Assembly (NCBI RefSeq): GCF_963576675.1
Contig: NC_088913.1
Location: 22,771,001 to 22,835,000 of the forward strand
Direction of reading: 5' to 3'
DNA length: 64,000 bases
Origin: Euphorbia lathyris
Taxonomy: Eukaryota > Streptophyta > Magnoliopsida > Malpighiales > Euphorbiaceae
The translations under genes were made by a program, and so were the position numbers. Below are positions 1-11,536 of the stretch, one piece after another. The notes beneath the pieces were generated by a model. It searched no databases. It saw nothing but the letters and a program-made list of their open reading frames with translations, and was not told the origin of the DNA. Position 1 is the stretch's first letter. Every line of letters begins with the position of its first letter.

Positions 1-800
1 TTATATCTAAAAATAAAATCTTTACGTAAAGTTCAAAGGTTTTACGTAAAATTCTAATTTTCACAATGTTTGTGGATTTTTCTCCAAAATAAAAGGGTTA
101 CGTAAATTATAAAAATACAAGTTTACGTAAATTATGTACAGAACTAAAAGATTTATGAAAAGTTTAATGGTTTTACGTAAAACTCATATTTTTTTGCACA
201 GTTATTGATTTTTTTTTATAAAAATACAAGTTTATATAAATTATTTCTAAAAATAATAAAAAAAATATGTATAGTCAATGGTTTTACGTAAAACTCATCT
301 TTTTTTGCAAAGTTATTTTTTTTTATAAAAATACAAGTTTACATAAATTTAGTGCAATTTTATGTAAAATTAGTCTAAATTTATGTAAATTATGTATAAA
401 AATAAAAGATTTACATAAATTTCAAAGGTTTTACGTAAAACTCTATTTTTCACAAAAGTTTTGTGGATTCTTCTTATAAAATACTAAAGTTACGTAAATT
501 TAGTCAAACGTTACGTAAATTATGTCCAAAAATAAAGGATTTACGTAAAATTAAAATGTTTTACGTAAGACTCGTTTTTACAAACTTATTAAATTTTTTT
601 ATAGTAAAAGCAATTTTACGTAAAATTAGTTAAAATTTACGTAAAGTATGTATAAAAATAAAATATTTACGCAAATTATGTATAAAAATAAAAGATTTAC
701 GTAAATTTCAAAAGTTTTACGTAAATTTCAAAAGTTTTACGTAAAATTCTATTTTTCACAAAGTTTTTAGATTTCTTATAAAATAACAATTTTACTTAAA
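1..800. repeat. AT-rich satellite-like array built on the palindrome TTTACGTAAA
   Basis: The 10-bp palindrome TTTACGTAAA, or a one-base variant such as GTTACGTAAA, recurs more than 20 times (for example 21-30, 41-50, 171-181 and 281-291). It sits in irregular higher-order units of roughly 110-150 bp that also share a poly-T stretch with ATAAAAATACAAG. The array is cut by the left edge of the window, so its full size is unknown. The open frame at 267-479 is only the repeat read through and is not a gene. Confidence 0.85.
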
Positions 801-882
801 ATAATATAGGTTTAATTTCAACCTTGAAAGAAACAAATTTAATTGAATTCTTATATGTAATATTTTTTTTAAATTAAACTAC

Positions 883-965
883 AGTAGGGGTGGAGACAGG
901 GGCCCCGGGCCCTTCCGGCCACCGGAACCACATGATCACGAGTAGTTTCGACCCCACTGTCTCCA
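883..965 (+). repeat. GC-rich dispersed motif bounded by GAGACAG/CTGTCTC
   Basis: A GC-rich island in AT-rich sequence, starting GAGACAGGGG and ending CCACTGTCTCC, so its ends are inverted repeats. The same roughly 75-bp motif lies in reverse orientation at 15515-15600, and a weaker relative is at 50305-50370. It is probably the end of an unidentified transposable element. From 966 to 2744 I see only AT-rich sequence with no gene, apart from a 26-bp direct duplication at 2251-2303. Confidence 0.5.
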
Positions 966-2744
966 TAAAATCTAAGATTGTGGTGATTCTAGCCTCCCTG
1001 TTTTCAAGAAATTTAGCTCGAATGCTATATTAGTATCCCAAAATTGGTCCAAGTCCCGTTAAGTTTTCTCTAAATCCAAAATTTTAATTTTTTTTGGGCA
1101 TGTTAGGCCCTCTTTAAGTCTAAATTTCTAATTTTGTTTGCCTGGTAGGCCTTTATTAAATCCAAATGGGCTTTTTACATGAATATCATAATTGACTATA
1201 AAATTACAACTAAATCATATCATCAAACTTAATTCTCAATATGTCATTTTTTTCTATATATACCAAATAAAATATGTTTTATACCTAATTTAAACAGTTT
1301 AAACCCCAATTCATAACTCTCAAACTCTTGACAATATATTCTAGATCCCTAATTTATAAACTTTAATCTTTAAAAATAATGATTTTATTAGTTTGACATA
1401 ATTCAAAATTATGATTTGACATAATTGTAAATAGTTTTTCAAAACTGAAGTTCTGTGTAATTTTTTCAATTTCTATTTTTTTTGGGCCTGTTAGGCCTTT
1501 GTTAAATTTAAATTTATAATTTTGTTCATCTATTAGACCTTTTCTAAATTCGATCTTTTCCTATTAGACACCGATTTAGCAAAAAATTTTTTTACATACC
1601 ACGTATAAAATCGCCCCCCAACCGAGCAATTCTGTATTCGACACTGAGCTATAGCAATGTCAGTGGCACACTACAAACTAATTCATGTTTCTTTAAGAAA
1701 ATTAATACGTAGAAAACCATAAAGCTAAAAAAAATCATATGATTGATTCCTGCTTAGATAATAGCAGAAAAAATGGTCAAATATTTCAAACCAGAAAAAA
1801 TTTATATAAAGTATTATTTGCTCATTAGTCCTCCAAAATCACAAATAGATGATCAGGTAAATAATATTGTGAATTGAAATTATTAATCTTCAACAAGTGA
1901 GGAAACAAGTAGGAGAGACGTGGTGTAGAAAAAGAGGTGAGAGAATTTTTGAAAATACCGGAACAAACAGTAACCAGTTGGAAGAATTGAACCACCGGCT
2001 AAAATAATTGGATGGTTTAGATTAACTTTAAGTACAATCAATGGTTATTCAAGCCAAGTAAGGGTTTACTTTCTTTTTCAAGGAAGTAACTATAGCCTTC
2101 ACCCTAATTTTAATTATATTTATAGAAAGAGAAGAGTCTACAACATAATAATATTAGGAAGACGAGTTTCGAAAAATAAATGCAGTATATATTAGGAACG
2201 TTTATCAATTAAATTTTGAGGAAATTACACCATTAGTCACTTATTAAATATATTTTACAATTAATATTGGTCGTTATTTTACAATTAATATTGGTCGTTA
2301 TTTTCTATTAATCAAAATATAAGCTAATTTTTTTTTTTATCCTTTTATCATCTTTAACAGTTGCACACTTTTAGGGAAAAAAACAGTTGCCCAAGTAAAC
2401 CGCTATTGAATTAAATTTTCAAAATTTCAATGCTAAAATATGAAAGTTTTAATAAGTTTCAGAATTAAATTTACATTCATGGAAATAAATTTTTATATTG
2501 ATAAGTTTTCTAGTTTCAATCTTAAATATTACAGGAGGAGGAAGATTTACATATGATTATCCAATATTTTCCTTTCAATAAAAGTTGCTGATTTTATTTT
2601 AATGGAGGATTTTCTATTTGTTATTTTTAACAAAAGAAACGAATTAGCATCCTTCTTTGTAGGGAAATGCTGTTATAATAGTTTAATAGTATTGACATAA
2701 TTAGAATTAGTTTTTCTATTATGAGTATTCAGGAATTTTATGTA

Positions 2745-3005
2745 CTACCTCCGTTTTATATTACATGTCTTTCTAGAGATTTTTTTTTGTTTCATATTAC
2801 ATGTCATTTTATACGACCAGTACACGTTAAGTCATCTTTTTTCTGCTATAAAATGCGGGTTTACGAAAATTAATTAGAATAATAGACTTATTATAGAATA
2901 AATAAATAGTGGAATCAATAAATAAGGGATAACAACGTCTTTTTTCCAATATCCTTAATTTCTATATAATTTTCTAAAAAGACATGTAATATGAAACGGA
3001 TGGAG
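2745..3005. mobile_element. Stowaway-type MITE (Tc1/mariner)
   Basis: The element starts CTACCTCCGTTTTATATTAC and ends as the inverted complement (CTCCATCCGTTTCATATTAC on the minus strand), giving terminal inverted repeats of about 28 bp. TA dinucleotides flank it at 2743-2744 and 3006-3007. The CTMCMTCCGT terminus and TA target duplication are the hallmarks of Stowaway elements. At 261 bp with no coding capacity it is non-autonomous. Confidence 0.88.
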
Positions 3006-3239
3006 TATTATTTAATATGATTAGTGAGTTTTATGTAAAGAACCCTTAAATTTTCCGTCTGAACCCATCAATTTTTTCTTCTTCCGAAAATGCATATATG
3101 TGTTAACAATTATATATATATATATAGGGGAGGGATCAAGTGAGAACCCTCCCTTAGATGAGAACACTTTCTTAGGTGAGAACCACTAAAACTACGTAGT
3201 TTTGAGGCTAAAAATTAAAAAAAAACGATGCTGCCATCA

Positions 3240-3305
3240 TGGGGGTTCGAACCTTGGACCCTTAATTTACACTCCATCTTACTTATCACTGAGCTAACTA
3301 CTTTT
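3240..3305 (-). other. tRNA-like pol III promoter module, copy 1
   Basis: On the minus strand an A-box-like TAGCTCAGTG (3287-3296) is followed 34 bp later by a perfect B-box GGTTCGAACC (3244-3253), the spacing of tRNA genes and tRNA-derived SINEs. The surrounding sequence does not fold as a full tRNA, so this is a tRNA-derived relic. It lies in the outer left arm of the fold-back element. Confidence 0.55.
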
Positions 3306-4554
3306 CTTGTATAATATGTGCCGCGCTGATTAATATACCATCGCACTATAGCTTTCATTGTTAATATTTGACGCATGCACTTATTAATATTGATTAAATA
3401 TGCATAATAATGAATTATTAATAGAAAAAAAAGAAATATGCATAATAATGAATTATTAAAAAAAAATTCAAAAACATGCTCCAATTTCTTATTTATTTAA
3501 TTCCTTTATATTTTGTAATTTATGTTATATAAATTCATTATATTTTTTTAAACATACGTTATAACATATAATTTAACTTTTTTTTGAAACAACATATATT
3601 TTAACTTTTAAAACACGAACTATGAAGTTTAGAACGTACGACATATTTTTTAGAACATACGTTATGTTTTTTAGAACATGTGTTATGTTTTTTCGAACAT
3701 GAGTTATAAATTATATTTTTGGAACAAATGAAAAAACGATCCAAGTATCTACTGATTTTTTTAGAACATTATACTTAATTTTTGGAATACAAACTACAAA
3801 CTTTAGAACATACGTTATGTTTTTTCATGTGTTATGTTTTTTCGAACATGAGTTATAAATTATATTTTTTGAACAAATGAAAAAACAATCCAGATATCTA
3901 CTGATTTTTTTAGAACATTATACTTAATTTTTGGAACACAAACTACAAACTTTAGAACATACGTTATGTTTTTTAGAACATACGTTATGTTTTTTAGAAC
4001 ATGTGTTATGCTTTTTCGAACATGAGTTATAAATTATATTTTTGGAACAAATGAAAAAACAATCCAGATATCTACTGATTTTTTAGAACATTATACTTAA
4101 TTTTTGGACCACAAACTATAAACTTTAGAACATACGTTATGTTTTTTAGAACATACGTTATGTTATTTAGAATATGAGTTATAAATTATATTATAGAACA
4201 AATGCAAAAATGGTCCATATATTTACTGTTTTTTTAAACATTATACTTAATTTTTAGAACACAAATTATAAAGTTAAGAACACATGTAACAATATTTAGA
4301 ACATCGTCCTTAACATTTTAAAACATAAATTACAAAAATATGGAGGAATTAAATAAATAAAAAATTAGAGCATGTTTTTGAATTTTTTTCTATTAATAAT
4401 TCATTATTATGCACATTTCTTTTTTTTTCTATTAATAATTCATTATTATGCATATTTAATCAATATTAATAAGTGCATACGCGTAAAATATTAAACAATG
4501 AAAGCTACAGTATGGTATATTAATCCGCGCGGCACACATTATACAAGAAAAATA

Positions 4555-4625
4555 ATTAGCTTAGTGGTAAGTAACATGAGGTGTAAACTAAGGGTCCTAG
4601 GTTTGAACCCCCTTGGCAGCAGTAT
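4555..4625 (+). other. tRNA-like pol III promoter module, copy 2
   Basis: A-box-like TAGCTTAGTGG (4557-4567) and B-box-like GGTTTGAACC (4600-4609) in the inverted copy of the same arm. B-box has one change from copy 1. Confidence 0.5.
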
Positions 4626-4671
4626 TTTTTTTGTTATTTTTAGACTCAAAACTACGTAGTTTTAGTGGTTC

Positions 4672-4730
4672 TCATCGAACCTTGGCCTCCTCATTAACAC
4701 TCCACACTACTTACCACTAAGCCAATTGCT
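4672..4730 (-). other. tRNA-like pol III promoter module, copy 3 (B-box clipped)
   Basis: A-box TGGCTTAGTGG on the minus strand (4714-4724). The B-box end survives only as CGAACC because the junction between the two hairpins cuts it at about 4672. Confidence 0.45.
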
Positions 4731-6171
4731 TTTCTTGCATATTTTGTTGCGCCCTGCTTAATATACCACTGCTCTTGTAGCTTCTATTGTTTAATATTTG
4801 ATGCATACACTTATTAATATCGATTAAATACGCATAATAATAAATTATTAATAGAAAAAAATGTGCATAATAATTAATTATTAATAGAAAAAAAATCCAA
4901 GAACATGCTCTAATTTCATATTTATTTAATTCCTCAATATTTTTGTAATTTATGTTTTAAAATGTTAAGGACGATGTTCTAAATATTGTTACATATGTTA
5001 TAAACTTTAAAATTTGTGTTCTAAAAATTAAGTATAATGTTTTAAAAAAATAGTAAATATATGAACCATTTTTTTTTGTTTGGTTAAAAAAAACTTATAT
5101 TCTAAATAATATAACATATGTTCTAAAAAACATAACGTATGTTCTAAAGTTTATAGTTTGTGTTTCAAAAATTAAGTATAATGTTCTAAAAAATCAGTAG
5201 ATATCTGGATCGTTTTTTCATTTATTCTATAATATAATTTATAACTCATGTTCGAAAAAACATAAACATGTTCTAAAAAATATAACGTATGTTCTAAAAA
5301 ATATAACGTATGTTCTAAAAAATATGTCGTACAATAACAAAAAAAAAATATGTCGTACATTCTAAACTTCATAGTTCGTGTTTTAAAAGTTAAAATATAT
5401 GTTGTAACGTATGTTTTACAAAATATATAGTTTGTGTTCTAAAAATTAAGTATAATGTTCTAAAAAATCAGTAGATATCTGGATCGTTTTTTCATTTGTT
5501 CTATAAATATAAGTTATAACTCATGTTCGAAAAAACATAACACATGTTCTAAAAAATATGTAGTACGTTCTAAACTTCATAGTTCGTGTTTTAAAAGTTA
5601 AAATATATGTTCTAACGTATGTTTTAAAAAATATATAGTTTGTGTTCCAAAAATTAAGTATAATGTTCTAAAAAAATCAGTAGATATCTGGATCGTTTTT
5701 TCATTTGTTCTATAATATAATTTATAACTCATGTTCGAAAAAACATAACACATGTTCTAAAAAATATAATGTATGTTCTAAAAAATATGTCGTACGTTCT
5801 AAACTTCATAGTTCGTGTTTTAAAAGTTAACATATATGTTCTAAAGTATGGTTTAAAAAATATATTTTCTTTTTTTTGCAGCAAAAAAAATATATTTTCT
5901 TATATAACATAAATTACAAAAATATAAAGGAATTACATAAATAAAAAATTGGAGCATGTTCTTGGATTTTTTCTATTAATAATTCATTATTAAGCATATT
6001 TTTTATTAGTAATTCATTATTATGCATATTTATATTTTTTTCTATTAATAATTCATTATTATGCATATTTAATCGATATTAATAAGTGCATGCGTGAAAT
6101 ATTAAACAATAGAAGCTACTAGCACAATGCTTTATTAAGCGGCGCGCGTAATATAATACACAAGAGAAGCA

Positions 6172-6240
6172 ATTGTCATAGTGGTAAATAGGGAGAGGGT
6201 AGTTGGAAAGGTCCCAAGTTTGACCCATACTTGTAGCATT
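6172..6240 (+). other. tRNA-like pol III promoter module, copy 4 (degenerate)
   Basis: A-box-like GTCATAGTGGTAA near 6174 and a B-box-like AAGTTTGACCC at about 6216-6226. It is the most diverged of the four modules and is placed symmetrically to copy 1 near the right end of the element. Confidence 0.4.
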
Positions 6241-6352
6241 TAGTATTTTTTATTGATTTTTATTGATTTCTATACTCAAAACTACGTAGTTTTGAGTGTT
6301 CTCACCACAGGGAAGTGTCCTCACCTAAGAAGAGGTTCTCACTTGATCCCTC

Positions 6353-6355
<3 letters not shown>

Positions 6356-6398
<43 letters not shown>
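6356..6398. repeat. (TA)n microsatellite between the two fold-back elements
   Basis: About 21 uninterrupted TA repeats. It separates the right end of the first fold-back element from the left end of the second. Confidence 0.95.
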
Positions 6399-6400
<2 letters not shown>

Positions 6401-8271
6401 ATGAGATCCAGCGTGACAAGAGCTTAAGTTGTGATAATGAGCTTATTGTGTGACATAACAAAACTACGGAGTTTTGATGATAATTAAAAAAGTCAAGTTG
6501 GTAAATTGGTAAATAAAATGAAAGAGATAATAGAGAAAATTGTTTTATTTCTTTTTTTTTAAATATATTTTCCCGACATCTCTAACATTGTTTTTCGATA
6601 ATTTTTATACTATTAGACTCGTCTAAATTAGACGGTCATTTTAAGATCCCTGAAGCTCAAGTAAAAAAAATTCATGTGAACGGAATCCGGGTGGACGTTT
6701 TCCGGCGAGAAAAAAAGTGCCCAAAAAATTCTCAAAAAATACCCAAAAATGTAAAACATTATTCTAAGAAACTTTAATTCTTGGGTCAAAATAGGATTTC
6801 TTACGGTTTAGTCCCAATAAAACTTTTTCCTTAATTTTATCCATTTTACATGTTTCAACAATTTTTTGGGACTATACCGTAAGAAATCCCGCTTCGACCC
6901 ATGAATTAAAGTTTCTTAGAATAATGTTTTACATTTTCAGGAATTTTTTGAGAAGTTTCTGGGCACTTTATTTCTCGCCAGAAAACGCCCACCCGGATTC
7001 CGTTCACCGGAATTTTTTTTACTTGAGCTTCAGGGATCTTAAAATGACCGTCTAATTTAGACGAGTCTAATAGTATAAATATTTTCGAAAAACAAGGTTA
7101 GAAATGTCGGGAAAATGTATTTTAAAGAAAAGAAATAAAACATTTTTCTGTTGGAACAATGCAAGTATTATATTGGAACAAATGATGCACTGATTTGGAA
7201 CAATGTAAGTAGGACAAAAAACGTGCCCAGAAAATTATCAAAAAATTCGAAAACATGTAAAACATCATTTTAAGAAACTTTAATTCTTGGCTCAAAGCGA
7301 AATTCCTTACAGTTTTGACCCAATAAATTATTGAAGCATGTAAAATGGATAAAATTAAGGAACAAGTTTTATTGGGACTAAACCGTAAGAAATCCTGCTT
7401 CGATCCAAGAATTAAAGTTTCTTAGAATAATGTTTTACATTTTTTGGAATTTTCTTAGAATTTTCTGTGCACTTTTTTTCTTGCCAGAAAACGCCCACTC
7501 GGATTCCGTTCACCGGAATTTTTTTTACTTGAGTTTCAGGAATCTTAAAATGACTGTCTAATTTAGACGAGTCTAATAGTATAAATTTTTTCAAAAAACG
7601 AGGTTAGAAATGTCAGAAAACTGTATTTTAAAGAAAAGAAATAAAACAATTTTCTGTTGGAACAATATAAGTATTATGTTGGAACAAATGGTACATTGAT
7701 TTGGAACAACGTAAGTAGGAAAAAAAACGTGTCCAGAAAATTATCAAAAAATTTCAAAACATGTAAAATATTATTTTAAGAAACTTTAATCCTTGGCTCA
7801 AAGCGAGATTCCTTACAGTTTTTACCCAACAAATTGTTGAAGCATGTAAAATGGATAAAATTAAGGAAAAAGTTTTATTGGGACTAAACCGTAAGAAATC
7901 GCGCTTCAACCTAAGAATTAAAGTTTCTTAGAATAATGTTTTACATGTTCTGAATTTTTTTGAGAATTTTCTGGACACTTTTTTGCTTGCCGGAAAACGC
8001 CCACCCGGATTCCGTTCACCGGAATTTTTTTTACTTGAGCTTCATGAATCTTAAAATGACCGTTTAATTAAGACGAGTCCAACGGTATAAATTTTTTTGA
8101 AAAACGAGGTTGGAAAAGTCGGGAAAATGCATTTTAAAGAAAAAAATAAAACAATTTTCTCTTTCCTTTTATTTACAAATTTGCCACCTCATTTTGGTTA
8201 ATTATAAAATTGGTCATTGTCACGCAATAATGCTTGTCACACCATAAGAGATGTGTCACACCTGATCTCTC

Positions 8272-8274
<3 letters not shown>
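6399..8274. mobile_element. Second fold-back element with an internal 506-bp tandem repeat
   Basis: The left end reads GGATGAGATCCAGCGTGAC and the right end, reversed, reads GAGGAGAGATCAGGTGTGAC. These are inverted termini resembling those of the neighbouring element. Inside, a unit with the landmark GGATTCCGTTCACCGG starts at 6995, 7501 and 8007, an exact 506-bp period. An inverted copy of part of it lies at about 6600-6790, forming a hairpin centred near 6830. Short open frames such as 7412-7594 are this repeat read through. No protein is encoded. The element is bounded by (TA)n on both sides. Confidence 0.7.

Positions 8275-8333
<59 letters not shown>
8275..8333. repeat. (TA)n microsatellite
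   Basis: About 29 TA repeats directly abutting the right end of the second fold-back element. Confidence 0.95.
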
Positions 8334-8338
<5 letters not shown>

Positions 8339-8412
8339 AGGAATAAGATTAAAATTTACCCTAACGTGTAAAAATTTAAATTAATATTTTCAAACAAGAC
8401 TAATTTAATTTA

Positions 8413-8733
8413 GAGATAAAGTACCAAAATAGGTTTAATGTTTTTTAGAACGTATCAATATAGCTTTACGTATAAAATAGTATCAATGTTTAAAAAATAG
8501 TATTAATTTACGCATGACACATCATTCGTATTACTCAATTAAGTTTTGATTTCTCTCTCCACATATAATTGACAGAACTTAACGGAGTAATATGAATGAC
8601 ATGTCATGTTCCGTTATTGGGACCTAAATTGGTACTCTTTTTTAAACGTTAGACCTATATTGGTGCTATTTTGTATGTGAAACCTAAATCGATATTTCTC
8701 CAAAAATCATAAGCTTATTTTGGTACCTTATCC
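8413..8733. mobile_element. Mutator-like MITE, family with GATAAAGTACCAAAA ends, copy 1
   Basis: Begins GAGATAAAGTACCAAAATAG and ends with the inverted complement of GGATAAGGTACCAAAATAAG. Other copies in this window are at 24533-24825 (3' truncated), 34491-34720 (5' truncated) and 55974-56314. The last has a perfect 9-bp target duplication, which places the family with Mutator-like elements. Here the flanking 9-mers agree only 6 of 9, so this copy is old. Confidence 0.7.
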
Positions 8734-8793
8734 TTTTTACTTATAAGTAATAAAAAAAATTAAACAAATTGGTTTGATCGTTATTTGACTATG

Positions 8794-9685
8794 AGGGTGT
8801 TTGTTTTAGCTTTTCGGAGGAGCGTTTAGCGTTTCACTCCAAACCACAGAAAAGATAGCGTTTGGTTAGGTTTATATAACCGCAGCGTTTAGCATTTTTT
8901 TCTGGAATCTGCAGTATTTTGGAGCGTTTCACGAAAAGCTCATATTTGGAGCTTTTCATAAACAGGTGTTTGTAGTTATTTGTTATTGACAAAATTATCC
9001 TTTTTATTTCCATAAAATATGTTTATTTTTTAACATTATTTATATTTCTACAACATTTGTTGCATCCAATAATTTTTTTATATAGATTATTTTTATTAAT
9101 TTGTGTAACACATTTTTTTATTATTTTATAACAAGATAATGTGCAAAAATACCCCCTAACATTTATAGCTAGGAGTAGTTTTACCTTTAACGTCTAAAAT
9201 GGTGCAATTATACTCCTAATGTTGGCAGCCAAAATCAATTTTACCCCTAACATTGACAAGTTTGGTCAATTTGAGAAATAATAATTGAACTTTTTATACA
9301 AGCTGAGGGAGCTATCGGGACACTTCGAAAGTTCATGGGGCAAATGATGTATTAAGCCAATAAGAACTAAAATATCTATGTTTTCTAATAATATTTGAAA
9401 TCGAATGTTAGGGGTAAAATTGCTCTTAGCTGTCAGCGTTATGGGAAAAATTGCATCATTTTAGACGTTAAGAGTAAAATTATTCCTAGTTGTAAACATT
9501 ATGGATATTTTTTCACATTTTTCCTTTTATAATTTCATTGTTGATTAATTTAAAACATGTCCATTTTAGACATTTTAAATCCGAACAGCAGCAATTCAAT
9601 ATAATTTTACCAAACACTAATAATTAAATAGCTAACAGCTAACAGCAACTGCAACAACTATTAGTTAACAGCTGAACCAAACGGT
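8794..9685. mobile_element. hAT-like non-autonomous element with a nested MITE
   Basis: Ends GTGTTTGTTTTAGC and, inverted, GTTTGGTTCAGC, a terminal form common among plant hAT-derived MITEs. The 5' part is rich in AGCGTTT motifs and the 3' part in AACAGC motifs. The boundaries are approximate because I could not find a clean 8-bp target duplication. A Mutator-like MITE interrupts it at 9133-9524. Confidence 0.5.
9133..9524. mobile_element. Mutator-like MITE nested in the hAT-like element
   Basis: Long terminal inverted repeats (about 75 bp) begin AAGATAATGTGCAAAAATAC and, from the other end, GGAAAAATGTGAAAAAATAT. The flanking 9-mers TTTTATAAC (9124-9132) and TTTTATAAT (9525-9533) agree at 8 of 9, fitting the 9-bp duplication of Mutator-like elements. 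Confidence 0.72.
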
Positions 9686-10779
9686 TATACATCAGATTCA
9701 AAATATCAATTATGTTTTAAAAAATTATTGTATTACTAACATGTTTCAAAGACTCTACAATCAAATTTAATTAAGTCTTCCAAATATAAGCAATGTTTTA
9801 AAAACCGGACAGAAAGTTGAACCAGATTGATAACTAAGTCAGAAGTCAATAAATACAATCGATTGACTCATATTGGTTAACCAGGTGACATCATAAATAA
9901 TATATATAAAATAAAATTCCCTTTAATTAAATATATATATATAATATAATGTATATTTTTTAATTTAAATTATAAATAGATTTTAAAATTTTATTTTGTG
10001 TATATTTAAAATTTAAATATTAAATAAACTTGTTTATTATATTATAAAGATAAATTAATTTTTAAACAATATTTATCAAAATATATATAAAAAATAAATA
10101 TTAAATAATATTTTAAAATTTTAAAATTTAAATATTAGTATAAAATATAAATTTATATTGTTGGTAATAAACATAAGTTGGATGTTAGTTTAGTGGTAAT
10201 ATGTATAGTTTACTTGGTTGAATATTTGCCTTTACATATATTTAAAAAAAAAAATACGAGTGAAACATCAATCGGTCTGGTCCGAGTTTCGCAACAATGG
10301 ATATAAGTTAATCACATAAAACTATCAAAATGTAAATTATTTTTATTTATCGACAAATTTGTTTGGAACTCGATATAGCAGTTAAATAACTATTAAACGA
10401 GTCTATTCAAAAATTTTAATAGGTAGGGATAAAATTGGATTTGGTTTGAAATCTTAAGAGTAAATTTTTAGGAATAAGGTATAAATTTAGACTTATGATT
10501 TAAGTTTAAGATTGCACTATTTTACATGCAGAAACTTTATTCTAATTTTTTTTCTATTTTTATATTATAAGTAAACTTACCTAATTTGGTGGCCATTTAC
10601 TGTCTCTTATTATACAAAAATATCTGTACTTAATTAAAATAATATATTATGTGCACCAATAGACCCACAAAAATGATAGTTTTTTAGAAAGGCAAGAAAT
10701 GAGACACCAAATTGGGACAATAAATTTTCTTCCATGTCGAACAATCAAATCGAACATTTCTATTAAATTTTTTTCCATT
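9686..10779. other. AT-rich intergenic stretch
   Basis: No gene, RNA or clear element is visible. The sequence is AT-rich with short TATA tracts (about 9900-10150). Confidence 0.5.
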
Positions 10780-11070
10780 TGTCTTATTAATGCTTCAATT
10801 TCTTCAAATTAATTTCCAATTATTATCAATAATGTTTCGTTCCTTCGAATTATTCCAACCAATTACTCTTTTATAACTTTTCAATTTCTTCAAATTAATA
10901 TCCAATTAATTACTCTTCTGTTATAATAACTTCTTCAACGTTTTAGTTTCTTTAAATTAATTTTCATTTAATTACTCATCGGTGATGTTTCAGTTTCTTC
11001 AAATTAAAGTCCAATCAATTACTCTTCCGCAATGTTTCAATTTCTAAGAAATTAATGTCCAATTAATTAC
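10780..11070. repeat. Imperfect minisatellite, unit about 60-90 bp
   Basis: Four to five degenerate copies of a unit containing TTTCTTCAAATTAAT, then TCCAATTAATTACTCTT, then TGTTTCA. Starts are near 10790, 10880, 10935, 10990 and 11035. There is no coding potential. Confidence 0.6.
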
Positions 11071-11536
11071 TTTTATGTTGTAATTGTGAGCCAGAGGTTA
11101 CTATTTAAATATTCAAACTCAATTGCAATTTTGTTGTATCTTTAATTCAGAATTACATTTTTACAATGAAATAAAAGGAAGACAACAATAAGAAGAAACA
11201 ACTAATCATCTATCTATCGTTGTTGATTCTATATGATTACATCCCTTGTTCTTGCCGATTCTATTACAATGGAGGGGGTAATTGTCAATCGACTGGTTGA
11301 ACCCAATATACTAACATATAATTGCCGAAACAAACTTTTTTGTAAGAAAGTGCAAACCATTAAAACTTCAATTTTAATTTTTTGGCATCTTCTTCCTCTT
11401 TTAGTTTTCCTTCAAAGAATCTACAAAATTATTTCTTCTTGTACTATTCATCTCCTCAACCTTTTTTCCAATTTGGAAGAAATTCCGTTGTTCTGAAGTT
11501 TATGTCTCCTTCTATATCTCTCTAACAAAAAAGTGG

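Larger units (their letters stand above)
3127..6355. mobile_element. Large fold-back (Micron-like) element in a TA microsatellite
   Basis: The left end (GGGGAGGGATCAAGTGAG) and right end are inverted complements, and both abut (TA)n tracts. The interior has the order A - I - A' - A - I' - A', where A is a roughly 290-bp arm (3190-3480; inverted at 4380-4660; direct again at 4672-4950; inverted at 5990-6290). I is a 700-850 bp block of tandem GAACATACGTTATGTTTTTT-type repeats (3600-4330, inverted at 5000-5850). It is therefore two hairpins arranged as a bigger palindrome centred near 4672. It has no coding capacity. Insertion in TA microsatellites is known for Micron MITEs of rice; membership in that family is my inference. 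Confidence 0.75.

Noticed and set aside
3240..3305. A genuine tRNA gene
   Set aside because: A- and B-boxes are present, but the acceptor stem and anticodon arm do not pair, so it is at most tRNA-derived.
3215..3484. 89-codon minus frame starting MEHVFEFFFNNSLLC, and 66-codon frame at 5172-5372
   Set aside because: Both are read from the repeat arms of the fold-back element; the composition is simple AT repeat.
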